From: Oreohelix idahoensis | Lineage: Eukaryota > Mollusca > Gastropoda > Stylommatophora > Oreohelicidae | NCBI GenBank assembly: GCA_024509875.1 | Contig: JAMPIV010008057.1 | Location: forward strand, 247,886 to 311,885 | Length of the DNA stretch: 64,000 nt | Direction of reading: 5' to 3' | Shown here: piece by piece, positions 22,195-33,229 of the stretch | Numbering within the stretch: the stretch's first letter is position 1 | How the letters are laid out: each line of letters begins with the position of its first letter | Notes under the pieces: model-generated | The model's input: only the letters and a program-made list of their open reading frames with translations | Database searches by the model: none | What the model was told of the DNA's origin: nothing | Made by a program: the position numbers and the translations under genes

Positions 22195-24604
22195 TGTCAT
22201 GAAATATTCAAATCCACATATATAAATTATTAGGTAAATATGAAGCCTAACAAATAAAATTAATAAAGAGAAGAGCAATGGGAAAATGACAGTGCTGTCA
22301 CAAAGAATGTACTCGAAATCCCCCTTGTTTTCTGCTTCGTCTGCAAATTGTAACGCTTTCACGTTGATAGTAAAAGCTTACTGTATTATTACCCGCCTTC
22401 TTCAATGAAACGTGTGCTGCATTTCTAAGAAAAACATTGAGACGTACTGCGTAATGACCTAAATTAATCCTAACAATAATTATATTACGTTACCAAAACG
22501 AACGAACAGATGGACAAAAGGATAGTGAGAGGGGAGGGCTGAAAATCAGGAACGCATGCAACACGCGACGCGCGATATACAAATGCTGGCATCACGCGTG
22601 TAAGTCTACAAGCACTAACTTTTTCAGACGGACAGTGATAAAATACACTACCCTTTCCCAGAGTTAGGTTTATAAATCATAACAGACTCTTATTAGAAAA
22701 GATAACATTAGATGGGTTTACGGTTGAAAACATAACAGTACCCAGACAGCACATCTTCCAAACAGGAGGTAGTAGAAAATACATATTTTGAACGCAGCCA
22801 CGTAGCTCTTTTAAAGTGGGAAAATTGGGTTCCTTAGGGCTTGCTGACAAATAATATGTAAAACGTTACGCCAATAGTCCAGGAATTAATAAATTATACC
22901 CAAAATAAAATAGTGAGGCTGCCTGACAGCATGAAATCATTTCTGCTCATAAAATTTTTTATAACGTGTTTGAAAAAAACCTTACGTTACATAAATAGCC
23001 TACCATGTAAACTCCAAATTGATTGGAGCGCAACAAATGAAAGCCTAACCACGATTGGTCGGGCTATAAATACTATCTTGGTTGTTAGGGGAAACGGGGA
23101 AAGGTAACATTTTTTCAAACACTTGTCGAAACGTGGCTCATTGGCCAGTCTCGCTGATATACACACTTGGGAGCGTTAGTTCGAGACCACTTGTTTAAAA
23201 TAGCTTGATAAAGCATCAGTGCGTTGAAGCCAGCATATATTTGGCTAAATTAAAAGCCTGGAAGATAAGCAGAAGGAAATTTGTGCCAGTTTGTGCCAGA
23301 AATTCATTGCTAATCAACGTATCTGTGTTATTCGTATGAATTGTGGTAAGCTTGAACCATTTAATATCTTTTAATGAAAATTGAATGTGAATTGTTGATT
23401 TATGCCTGTATATATATGTGTAGTTCAGTGGCCAACGTGAGGTAAAGCCTGTAATGCTCCAGCCTGAACAGAGGGTGTCGGAGAGAAGTAAAACGGCATG
23501 GAATGGCCAAACAGTACACTGACACCTGGATGATTGACTAGAAAGAAATAATGCTGGAAGTGCAGAGGCGTAGTGACCATTAAGGATGGTAATGCTGGTA
23601 TAAAGTATTTCAGATGAAGCTGACTGTTGGCCTAACGCTCTGAACGCAATGTTTGTGATGTATTGTGATCAGTGTAAAAAGAAAATATAAATTAGTTATG
23701 AAGTAGAAGGTACATCCTTCTTGATTTCAGGGACAGTGGTCTTGATGGTAGTGAGCAGCACCTAGTCAGAGATTTGCTGAATCCAGAGTCGGACAGCATA
23801 CTCCTTGGTCTTTTTAGCTATCAGTGAGGTGTCTCCTGAGCCCAGAGGAGAATTCGAGCAGAGGAGTCCTCTCCTGCCGCCATCACTCAAGATAAGCAGA
23901 GTTGGCCAGCTGAGCTCAACATTATGTCCCCTCATCTTGAAATAACTTTATAAAATTAACATTAAGAGGGGAATTTACTTGTCTTAAAATCAGGAACTGT
24001 GTACATCTCCAATACTAGTCCCTAAAGACAAACTATTGAAGTCATGATGACAAATACCAACAGAGCTTGAACAAAACAAAACCAGTATTACCTCATTTTA
24101 CTACTACACAACTGACACACATAGAACATTTGTAATAATATATGTCACTACAATATTCATATTAAATACATTCTGTACATAACTTGTAATTTAAATTGAT
24201 TGTGATTCCTGGTTCCCTTGTAGTTGAATCAGGACACATATTCATTCATGCCAGTAATGAATACATATTGTTATTTGAAACGTTACTAGTGACTTCTTTA
24301 AGATATTCTCATAGAGTGTTATATGTATGTGAGTGTCACAGTGTTGTTAAGAGTAGTGGATTAAATTAAATTGTTTATCTGTCTGTTGTTGTGACTTACA
24401 CTTCACCATACACATACCCTAGACACATAACGTAGCATCACACTATTCCAGAATAATTCTGACTGAGATATATAGATATGTGGTAGCAAGTAAGGTTATA
24501 TATATAATATACTACTCTTATTAGATATATATATACCTTCACAGCTGATCTCAGTCAGTACACTAAGTCCCTTATAAATATTTATAACATCCCACTTCAC
24601 CACA
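22195..24604 (+). repeat. Element 2 5' LTR
   Basis: 2,410 bp, begins TGTCATGAAA and ends CACCACA. Differs from the 3' LTR by a handful of substitutions and indels. The long LTR contains no convincing gene. Confidence 0.93.
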
Positions 24605-24609
24605 TATAT

Positions 24610-24627
24610 TGGGGTCTCGCTCTTGGG
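24610..24627 (+). other. Candidate primer-binding site of element 2
   Basis: TGGGGTCTCGCTCTTGG starts five bases after the LTR and begins TGG as expected for pairing to a tRNA CCA end. The tRNA is not identified. Confidence 0.45.
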
Positions 24628-24796
24628 ATTTTGAATCTTTAACTATTAAAAATATTGGGGGTAATTCACTTCAGGGAATATAAGAATTAAAAGGTATCCT
24701 TGGGTGGAATAAAATAAGGTTGAGCTCACGGTGCCTGTGTTGTCCATTAGAGATTGAATTGTTGGTTAGACATTGTATAAATTTACATAATAGACA

Positions 24797-26839
24797 ATGG
24801 CGGACCTGGCCAAATTTCGATCTGCTGCGGTTCAGACTGCAAAAGAGTTAGGATTAGATGGGCAAGTTATGGTTGCCTATGTCACGACGGAATGTGACAA
24901 ATTTATTGAACGTGAAGAAAGAAGGTTTGAAGCCGAAAGAAAGTTAGAGGCTGACAGGGAAATTAAGAAGTTACAATTTGAAGCTGAGGCTGAGACTAAG
25001 AGGTTGCAGATTGAGGCTGAGACTAAGAAATTGGAGGCAGAAAGAGAAGACAAACGATTGGCTGCAGAAAGGGAAGAGAAGAAATTGGCTGCAGAAAGAG
25101 AAGAGAAGAGATTAGCTGCAGAGAGGGAAGCAGAAAAGGAGGAGAAGAGATTACAAAGGGAACATGAATTACGACTAAGGGAGTTTGAGTTTCAAGGCCA
25201 TGCTCCTGAAAATGGTGCCAGTCCCTTTGCCTCTGATGCTACGGTTACTCAGGGAGCCTCAATCTCAGCTATGAATTTTCATTTAGATCATTTTGTTGAG
25301 AAAGACGATGATATTGAGAGCTATATAAATAGGTATGAACTATTAGCTACCACGTATGGGTTAGAGAGAGAAAGGTGGAGCTTAAAGTTATCTCAGGGAC
25401 TTCGTGGGGCAGCTTATGAAGTTTTTGCAAAAATGAGCAGAGGTGATCAGGAAAATTATGACATGCTAAAGCAGGCTCTTTTGTTAAGGTATGAAAAGAA
25501 TGCAGAGTTTTACAGAAAAAAATTTAGGAATGCTAAACTACTGTCAGGTGAAACCTATCACCAGTTCTCTGCACGAATCGAGACATACTTGGAGAAATGG
25601 ACTTCTCTGGGGAAAACCCAAGATCTTAAGGAAATGGTCCTTATAGAGCAACTAAGAGAGTCCATGGCTCCAGACCTGAGAAAGTTTCTCATGGAACAAG
25701 GTGCAGAGAGGCTGGGTGAGTTGCTAAATGTTGCTGAAAGGTATCAAGCAGCTCAAGCAGAGGTAACAGGTAATAAAAAGAAACAGGTGGATAACTTCAG
25801 GGCACCACAGAACTTTAATAAATTTGATCCTAGGGATCAAAATAAAGGTAAGCACCAATTTGATAGGCCACGGTATGACAATAAAAATAAATTCCCACAA
25901 TTCGATGAAAGGAAATATGATGAAAGAAAATCTTTCAACCAAGGAAAAAGGTGGTGTAAGAATTGTCAGATGGACAATCATGACACTGACCGTTGCAGAA
26001 GGAAACCTGTGTATATGGCAACCCTTCAGGTCAGGTCGACCTCAAGACAGGAGGAGGATATTATGTTGGATACCACTCCAGAAGAGATGAGGAAGGCACA
26101 GGCTGGGGATAAAACACTCAAGCCTTGTTTCAGAAAATTGTCAACTTGTCATACAACTCCAGGCAAGGGAGATTTTTACATGAAAAACAAGTTGATGTAT
26201 AGGAAGGCCGGAACTAGATCCAATGGTCACGGACAGCTGGTTCTTCCAAAAAGATACAGGACAGAATTAATAAGGAGCCTACATGTGAAACCAGATGGGG
26301 ACCATGAGAAAATAGGTACCATCATTCAAAAGGTGGCTCACAATTATTATTGGCCCAAAGCAAGATGGGACATTGAGAATTTTGTAGAAAGGTGTAGCAT
26401 AGCACATGAGGGAACACCCACAAGTGGGAACATGGATCAGGACCTGGACACGCCACGAGGCAAAATTAGGCCTGATAATAAAAAGAAATATAGATTTGAT
26501 AAAGTGGACCAAATGGAATGGGAAGCCCCTTTTCACGGACAAGCTTCACTTAACTGTTTTACAATGGCCACTATGCGGAGAGTGCAAAAAGATGTCTTAC
26601 CCCAGGATAAGCCGACAACCCCTCAATCGGACTTAAACAAACTGGAGGAAGAGGATGTAGAGAGGAAATCTCTCATCAAGAATTTTAAGTGGGGAGAAAG
26701 CCCCAAAAGAAAAATTGGTAGCGGTCGTTTTGTGAATGATAATTCTGGGAGGAAAAATCATCACTATAAAGCTTCAAGTGGAAGAGACCATACCGGTGCA
26801 TGGACAAATAGGTCCACACAATTAAAGGTCCATATGTAG
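24797..26839 (+). CDS. Element 2 gag with SCAN-like domain, fused to integrase zinc-binding piece
   Basis: A 680-codon frame from ATG 24797. Residues about 35-135 form a charged coiled coil with repeated EREEKRLAA-type units. Residues about 160-325 are a helical capsid region (ETYHQFSARIETYLEKW, LIEQLRESMAPDLRKFL) resembling SCAN domains, which are known to derive from Gmr1-like gag. A CCHC knuckle, CKNCQMDNHDTDRC, follows near residue 395. After it the frame runs into an integrase N-terminal region: LVLPKRYRTELIRSLH, DHEKIGTIIQ, NYYWPKARWDIENFV, with the last Cys of the HHCC set missing (CSIAH). The remaining stretch to the stop is unassigned. No DTG/DSG protease motif is present. The joins suggest internal deletions that removed protease and the integrase core. 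Confidence 0.85.
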   Translation: MADLAKFRSAAVQTAKELGLDGQVMVAYVTTECDKFIEREERRFEAERKLEADREIKKLQFEAEAETKRLQIEAETKKLEAEREDKRLAAEREEKKLAAEREEKRLAAEREAEKEEKRLQREHELRLREFEFQGHAPENGASPFASDATVTQGASISAMNFHLDHFVEKDDDIESYINRYELLATTYGLERERWSLKLSQGLRGAAYEVFAKMSRGDQENYDMLKQALLLRYEKNAEFYRKKFRNAKLLSGETYHQFSARIETYLEKWTSLGKTQDLKEMVLIEQLRESMAPDLRKFLMEQGAERLGELLNVAERYQAAQAEVTGNKKKQVDNFRAPQNFNKFDPRDQNKGKHQFDRPRYDNKNKFPQFDERKYDERKSFNQGKRWCKNCQMDNHDTDRCRRKPVYMATLQVRSTSRQEEDIMLDTTPEEMRKAQAGDKTLKPCFRKLSTCHTTPGKGDFYMKNKLMYRKAGTRSNGHGQLVLPKRYRTELIRSLHVKPDGDHEKIGTIIQKVAHNYYWPKARWDIENFVERCSIAHEGTPTSGNMDQDLDTPRGKIRPDNKKKYRFDKVDQMEWEAPFHGQASLNCFTMATMRRVQKDVLPQDKPTTPQSDLNKLEEEDVERKSLIKNFKWGESPKRKIGSGRFVNDNSGRKNHHYKASSGRDHTGAWTNRSTQLKVHM

Positions 26840-26841
26840 CT

Positions 26842-28206
26842 TTGTTAAGAACGTGGACTGATGAAAAGGCAGAGGAAAACATTACATCTTCATACCAATA
26901 TGTGAATGAGCTGACCACTCGGTTAAAAACTGGCTGGAAACTTGCCAATGAAAATTTGAAACAAGCCAGGAAGAAACATGCTGCCTATTATAACAGGAAG
27001 GCGAAAGACAGAAATTTGGCTGTGGGAGAGAAGGTACTGCTTCTTTTGCCCGGGAGTCAGAATAAGTTACAAATTGGATGGCAGGGTCCATATACAGTTC
27101 TAGAGAAGGTGTCTAGAACAAATTATAAGATAGATAAGAAGGGGAAAGAAAAAATCTATCGTGTGAATCTCCTGAAGAAATATTTGGAAAGAGAACATCA
27201 GGAAGAGACACACTTGTTGACCTTGTCCATCGCCATGGAGATGAAAAAGGAACCACTTTCATCATTTGAATATCCATTACACCCCTGTGAGACAGCAGCA
27301 CAGGTGAAAATCAGTACACATTTAACGAAAACTCAGAAAGAGAGAGTGCAACAGGTTCTAAATAATCATGCAGAGGTGTTAACAGACCGACCAGGGCATA
27401 CAAACCTATTGGAATATGATATGAAACTCATAGACTCCACACCTGTCTGTATGAAACCATATTCGATTCCGTTTGCTAAGGAAAAAGCTTTGAAGGAAGA
27501 GATAGACTATCTATTGAAGGAAGGAATTATTTCGCACAGTGAGTCTTCGTATAGTTCCGGTGTTGTACTTTTAAGGAAGCCCTCTGGAGAACATAGACTC
27601 TGTATAGATTACAGGAGACTGAATGCTATTACAGAAGGACAAGTGGATCCATTGCCGGATACAAATCAGCTGTTTGCCAGACTAAATAAAGCTAAATATT
27701 TCTCAAAAGTGGATCTGAGTAAAGGATACTATCAGATTCCAGTAAAGCCTGAGGTTAGACCATACCTAGCTTTTAGTACCTCAGAAGGACACTATGAGTT
27801 TAATAGATTGCCATTTGGATTGAAGAATGCGCCTAGTGTCTTCTCTAGAATGATGAGAAAATTATTGGATCCTCTGAATAATCCCTGTATAACAAATTTT
27901 ATGGATGATATCCTTATAGCAACAGAAACATTTGAGGAACACATTGACTCTCTGAACATGCTGTTTGATCGACTTAGGGAGGCAAATTTAACAGCCCGAC
28001 CAACCAAATGTTGCGTTGGATGTAAAGAATTGGAATTTTTGGGACACACAGTTTATCAGGGAAACATGACCCCTGACCCAAAGAACTTAGAGAAACTACA
28101 GAAAGCCCCGAGACCACAAACCAAGAAGGACGTGAGATCCTTTGTCTCATTATGTGTTTCTACCAGAAGTATATCAAAAACTTTAATTCCATATGTGCAC
28201 CTTTAA
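26842..28206 (+). pseudogene. Element 2 pol: integrase C-terminus then reverse transcriptase (frameshifted)
   Basis: The first residues (GPYVALLRTWTDEK, partly upstream of 26842) resemble the end of a Gypsy integrase core; WQGPYTVLEKVSRTNYKI is the GPY/F-type C-terminal domain, ending RVNLLKKY. RT follows: LLKEGIISHSESSYSSGVVL, HRLCIDYRRLNAI, FSKVDLSKGYYQIPV, RLPFGLKNAPSVFSRMM and FMDDILIA (catalytic FMDD). At 28153-28155 one G is missing relative to element 3, shifting the frame at VRSFVSLC. The integrase-then-RT order is read directly from the sequence. Confidence 0.88.
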
Positions 28207-28739
28207 CTGAATTGACACGTAAAGGACATCCAGATCGCATTACATGGACTCCACAATGTGAAATGACTTACCAAGAATTGAAGGAAAAGCTCACAAGTAA
28301 ACCCATTTTGAAATTACCTGACTTAAGTCAAGAATTCATAGTAAGGACGGATGCAAGTAATATTGGGTTAGGTGCAACTTTACTACAGAAATCAGATGCA
28401 TTGGATGGGGAATTAAGCCCAGTGGCATATGCTAGCAGAAAGTTGAATAAAGCTGAAATCAACTACTCAACTAGCGAAAAAGAATGTCTTGCAGTAATAT
28501 GGGCAATAAAGAAATTCAATATTTATCTATATGGGAAGGCATTTAAGTTGCAAACTGACCACAAACCTTTATCGTTTTTAGCACAGGCTAAGCATGAGAA
28601 CTCTAGGTTACTCCGATGGTCTTTGCTTCTGGCTCCATATAATTTTAGCATTGAATATATATCTGGAAAAACCAATCTGGGAGCGGATTTTTTAAGCCGC
28701 CATCCGTGTGATGAGAATCACCGTAAACCCCAGAAATAA
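28152..28739 (+). CDS. Element 2 RT connection and RNase H (out of frame with RT)
   Basis: Continues after the 1-base deletion: FYQKYIKNFNSICAPLT, then RNase H motifs FIVRTDASNIGLGATLLQ (Asp), NYSTSEKECLAVIWAIKKF (Glu) and KLQTDHKPLSFL (Asp), ending near FLSRHPCDENHR with a stop at 28737-28739. The frame is complete, but not joined to the RT as assembled. Confidence 0.9.
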   Translation: MCFYQKYIKNFNSICAPLTELTRKGHPDRITWTPQCEMTYQELKEKLTSKPILKLPDLSQEFIVRTDASNIGLGATLLQKSDALDGELSPVAYASRKLNKAEINYSTSEKECLAVIWAIKKFNIYLYGKAFKLQTDHKPLSFLAQAKHENSRLLRWSLLLAPYNFSIEYISGKTNLGADFLSRHPCDENHRKPQK

Positions 28740-28795
28740 TAATAAATTTCTCTATGTGTATATAGAATAAAGGACTGACATATAATGTCTGTTTT

Positions 28796-28806
28796 AAGAG
28801 GGGAGG
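28796..28806 (+). other. Element 2 polypurine tract
   Basis: AAGAGGGGAGG sits immediately before the 3' LTR TG, the expected plus-strand primer position. Confidence 0.8.
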
Positions 28807-31213
28807 TGTCATGAAATATTCAAATCCACATATATAAATTATTAGGTAAATATGAAGCCTAACAAATAAAATTAATAAAGAGAAGAGCAATGGGAAAATG
28901 ACAGTGCTGTCACAAAGAATGTACTCGAAATCCCCCTTGTTTTCTGCTTCGTCTGCAAATTGTAACGCTTTCACGTTGATAGTAAAAGCTTACTGTATTA
29001 TTACCCGCCTTCTTCAATGAAACGTGTGCTGCATTTCTAAGAAAAACATTGAGACGTACTGCGTAATGACCTAAATTAATCCTAACATTAATTATATTAC
29101 GTTACCAAAACGAACGAACAGATGGACAAAAGGATAGCGAGAGGGAGGGCTGAAAATCAGGAACGCATGCAACACGCGACGCGCGATATACAAATGCTGG
29201 CATCACGCGTGTAAGTCTACAAGCACTAACTTTTTCAGACGGACAGTGATAAAATACACTACCCTTTCCCAGAGTTAGGTTTATAAATCATAACAGACTC
29301 TTATTAGAAAAGATAACATTAGATGGGTTTACGGTTGAAAACATAACAGTACCCAGACAGCACATCTTCCAAACAGGAGGTAGTAGAAAATACATATTTT
29401 GAACGCAGCCACGTAGCTCTTTTAAAGTGGGAAAATTGGGTTCCTTAGGGCTTGCTGACAAATAATATGTAAAACGTTACGCCAATAGTCCAGGAATTAA
29501 TAAATTATACCCAAAATAAAATAGTGAGGCTGCCTGACAGCATGAAATCATTTCTGCTCATAAAATTTTTTATAACGTGTTTGAAAAAAACCTTACGTTA
29601 CATAAATAGCCTACCATGTAAACTCCAAATTGATTGGAGCGCAACAAATGAAAGCCTAACCACGATTGGTCGGGCTATAAATACTATCTTGGTTGTTAGG
29701 GGAAACGGGGAAAGGTAACATTTTTTCAAACACTTGTCGAAACGTGGCTCATTGGCCAGTCTCGCTGATATACACACTTGGGAGCGTTAGTTCGAGACCA
29801 CTTGTTTAAAATAGCTTGATAAAGCATCAGTGCGTTGAAGCCAGCATATATTTGGCTAAATAAAAGCCTGGAAGATAAGCAGAAGGAAATTTGTGCCAGT
29901 TTGTGCCAGAAATTCATTGCTAATCAACGTATCTGTGTTATTCGTATGAATTGTGGTAAGCTTGAACCATTTAATATCTTTTAATGAAAATTGAATGTGA
30001 ATTGTTGATTTATGCCTGTATATATATGTGTAGTTCAGTGGCCAACGTGAGGTAAAGCCTGTAATGCTCCAGCCTGAACAGAGGGTGTCGGAGAGAAGTA
30101 AAACGGCATGGAATGGCCAAACAGTACACTGACACCTGGATGATTGACTAGAAAGAAATAATGCTGGAAGTGCAGAGGCGTAGTGACCATTAAGGATGGT
30201 AATGCTGGTATAAAGTATTTCAGATGAAGCTGACTGTTGGCCTAACGCTCTGAACGCAATGTTTGTGATGTATTGTGATCAGTGTAAAAAGAAAATATAA
30301 ATTAGTTATGAAGTAGAAGGTACATCCTTCTTGATTTCAGGGACAGTGGTCTTGATGGTAGTGAGCAGCACCTAGTCAGAGATTTGCTGAATCCAGAGTC
30401 GGACAGCATACTCCTTGGTCTTTTAGCTATCAGTGAGGTGTCTCCAGAGCCCAGAGGAGAATTCGAGCAGAGGAGTCCTCTCCTGCCGCCATCACTCAAG
30501 ATAAGCAGAGTTGGCCAGCTGAGCTCAACATTATGTCCCCTCATCTTGAAATAACTTTATAAAATTAACATTAAGAGAGGAATTTACTTGTCTTAAAATC
30601 AGGAACTGTGTACATCTCCAATACTAGTCCCTAAAGACAAACTATTGAAGTCATGATGACAAATACCAACAGAGCTTGAACAAAACAAAACCAGTATTAC
30701 CTCATTTTACTACTACACAACTGACACACATAGAACATTTGTAATAATATATGTCACTACAATATTCATATTAAATACATTCTGTACATAACTTGTAATT
30801 TAAATTGATTGTGATTCCTGGTTCCCTTGTAGTTGAATCAGGACACATATTCATTCATGCCAGTAATGAATACATATTGTTATTTGAAACGTTACTAGTG
30901 ACTTCTTTAAGATATTCTCATAGAGTGTTATATGTATGTGAGTGTCACAGTGTTGTTAAGAGTAGTGGATTAAATTAAATTGTTTATCTGTCTGTTGTTG
31001 TGACTTACACTTCACCATACACATACCCTAGACACATAACGTAGCATCACACTATTCCAGAATAATTCTGACTGAGATATATAGATATGTGGTAGCAAGT
31101 AAGGTTATATATATAATATACTACTCTTATTAGATATATATATACCTTCACAGCTGATCTCAGTCAGTACACTAAGTCCCTTATAAATATTTATAACATC
31201 CCACTTCACCACA
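28807..31213 (+). repeat. Element 2 3' LTR
   Basis: 2,407 bp, TGTCATGAAA...CACCACA. Small differences from the 5' LTR include aacattaatt versus aacaataatt and one G fewer in a purine run. Confidence 0.93.
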
Positions 31214-31262
31214 CCAGGTCCAGAACCAAATAACTTAGCCGAGAAATGCAAGCGCTCTAACC
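31214..31262 (-). repeat. SINE promoter end, right part of the split copy
   Basis: The reverse complement shows the A box GAGTGGTTAGAGCGCTTGC and a decayed B box. Starts with the CCAGG duplication; joins in register to 22028-22194. Confidence 0.7.
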
Positions 31263-31453
31263 ACTCTCTAAATTGGATGCACATATAAAGTAAACATATA
31301 AATATTACACATGTAAAAAATAATAGATTGTGGATACTGATTATTATAGACCTTTCAATTACTCACAAAATCATATTTGATTAGATCTGGCTTCAAAGCG
31401 AGCAATTAAACAAAAATATATATTCACATTTTTTATTCCAATCCTCGTTTCAG

Positions 31454-31621
31454 TTCGTGGCACACCCAAACTGTCAACAACACATGACCTCAATTTGGTA
31501 CGGTTCCGAGATGGGCTTCCTCCAGTCACTCAATGGCCTCATGCAGTTTATTTATCTCATCCTCTTCCTTCCCGCCATTCCTTTCATGTGTGTCTTGTAC
31601 ATCATCGCACCAGGCAGCAAG
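31454..31621 (+). CDS. TRPC-type channel exon B (pre-S1 region)
   Basis: Acceptor ...cgtttcag and donor gtcagc. The exon is 168 bp, phase 0/0. It begins FVAHPNCQQHMTSIWYG, the TRPC signature that continues the KK of exon A, then SLNGLMQFIYLILFLPAIPF and MCVLYIIAPGSK, a hydrophobic helix matching the TRPC pre-S1 elbow/helix, which ends in a similar (L/I)APxSK motif. Equal size to exon A is coincidental. The preceding intron is 15.5 kb and holds the Tc1 and Gmr1-like elements. Confidence 0.92.
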
Positions 31622-31835
31622 GTCAGCTGAAGGACGAATGGCAAATATGATTTGTAGAGACTAACAATTAAACAGATAACAGTTAATATATATTGACTTC
31701 ATTCAGCACAAATTTTTTATTTTACAGTAATGCGTGGCAACCCCTGGTAAAATTTACTGTAGAATCCTGGAACAGAGACACAGAAGCCTGGCTGAGTAAA
31801 AAACAAATAAACAAACAAACAAAGAGAAGAAAAAA

Positions 31836-32072
31836 GTCAAAATTACGATGCTTTGACCATTTCTTCAGAATGGGGGAAAATCGGCTTTGACGAATATGGA
31901 AACCAAAAGTCAGAGATCCAGACTTCCTGGACGACCCTTGAAGGACAGAGGACTAGATAGAAACCAGACCAGGAGGAAAACAGCCCATGTGATATAGTAT
32001 GGCGCTCTCTCTGCCAAATCTCCACACCCCTGGGTAGAAGAGTAACGACTTTGTAGTAAGTAATTAAGTAAG
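31836..32072 (+). pseudogene. LINE 3'-end fragment
   Basis: Reads LRCFDHFFRMGENRL then degenerate sequence ending TPLGRRVTTL, followed by an agtaagtaattaagtaag tail. This is the typical C-terminal and tail region of a CR1/RTE-like LINE. Multiple stops. A (CAAA)n-like run lies just upstream. Confidence 0.6.
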
Positions 32073-32125
32073 CATAGCAATTAGGGGTAAATTATTCCTG
32101 TGGGGGTAATGTCGAGTTTTCTGGA

Positions 32126-32950
32126 TAAAGATAAACATTAGCATGCAGACATGAAACAAAGACAGAGGTAAATGTTAACATGAAGCCATTAAACAAAGAC
32201 AGAGATAAATGTTAGTATGAAGACATTAAACGAAGACAGAAATAAATCTTAGTGTGAAGACATTACAAAAAGGACAGAGATAAATGTTAACATGAAGACA
32301 TTAAACAAAGGCAGAGATAAATGTTAGTATGAATATATTAAACAAAGACAGAGATAAATGTTAGTATGAAGACATTAAACAAAGACAGAGATAAATCTTA
32401 GTGTGAAGACATTAAAAAATGACACAGACCGAGATAAATGTTAGCATGAAGACATTAAACAAAGACAGAGATAAATATTAGTGTGAAGATATTAAACAAA
32501 GACCGAGATAAATGTTAGCATGAAGACATTTAACACAGACAGAGATAAATGTTAGCATGAAGACATTAAACAGAGATAAATGTTAGTATGAAGATGTTAA
32601 ACAAAGACAGAGATAAATGTTAGCATGAAGACATTAAACAAAGACAGAGATAAATATTAGTATACAGACATTAAACAAAAGCAGAGATAAATGTTAGTAT
32701 GAAGACATTAAACGAAGACAGAGATAAATGTTAGCATGAAGACATTAAACAAAGACAGAAATAAATCTTAGTGTGAAGACATTAAAAAAAGGACACAGAC
32801 AGAGATAAATGTTAGCATGAAGACATTAAACAAAGACAGAAATAAATCTTAGTATGAAGACATTAAAAAAAGGATACAGACAGAGATAAATGTTAGTATG
32901 AAGACATTAAACAAAGACAGAGATAAATGTTAGTATGAAGATATTAAATA
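32126..32950 (+). repeat. 37-bp minisatellite next to exon C
   Basis: About 22 copies of gacattaaacaaagacagag ataaatgttagcatgaa with substitutions (tatgaa/catgaa, gtgtgaa) and small indels. It ends about 37 bp before the exon C start, adjoining its polypyrimidine tract. Confidence 0.95.
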
Positions 32951-32986
32951 ATAGTCATTGACGCTGTCATCTATTTTCTTCCACAG

Positions 32987-33116
32987 TTCGGCGCCGTTAT
33001 GCGCTGCCCAGTGACAAAATTCATCACCCATACAACCTCTCATATGTGCTTCCTCATACTCCTGTCTGCTGCTACTTTCCGTATCACAGAGTCTAATGTT
33101 GCAATTACAAAAACAG
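32987..33116 (+). CDS. TRPC-type channel exon C (S1)
   Basis: Acceptor ...ttcttccacag and donor gtaatg. 130 bp, phase 0 to 1. Reads FGAVMRCPVTKFITHTTSHM then CFLILLSAATFRITES, matching the TRPC segment (G..MRSP..KF..H..S...FL.LL..AS) that forms the first transmembrane helix. The trailing G joins AT of exon D to make a GAT codon. Confidence 0.9.
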
Positions 33117-33229
33117 GTAATGTTGACTACTTCATAAATGGGTCACAGCGTGATAGTTGTAAATACCCAGAAAGTCTAAACGTTTCATCTAATATCTTCA
33201 TCATTATCTTTTTTGCTCTCCAACTGCGG

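Larger units (their letters stand above)
22195..31213 (+). mobile_element. Gmr1-like (Gypsy-order) LTR retrotransposon, element 2
   Basis: LTRs at 22195-24604 and 28807-31213 are nearly identical. The 5-bp CCAGG duplication occurs at 22190-22194 and 31214-31218, with TG...CA ends, a primer-binding-like TGGGG site after the 5' LTR and a purine tract before the 3' LTR. The order is gag, integrase zinc-binding piece, integrase C-terminus, RT, RNase H: integrase precedes RT, the Gmr1 arrangement. No protease motif and no integrase catalytic core are readable. The element is young (LTR similarity) but appears defective or non-autonomous. Confidence 0.9.
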
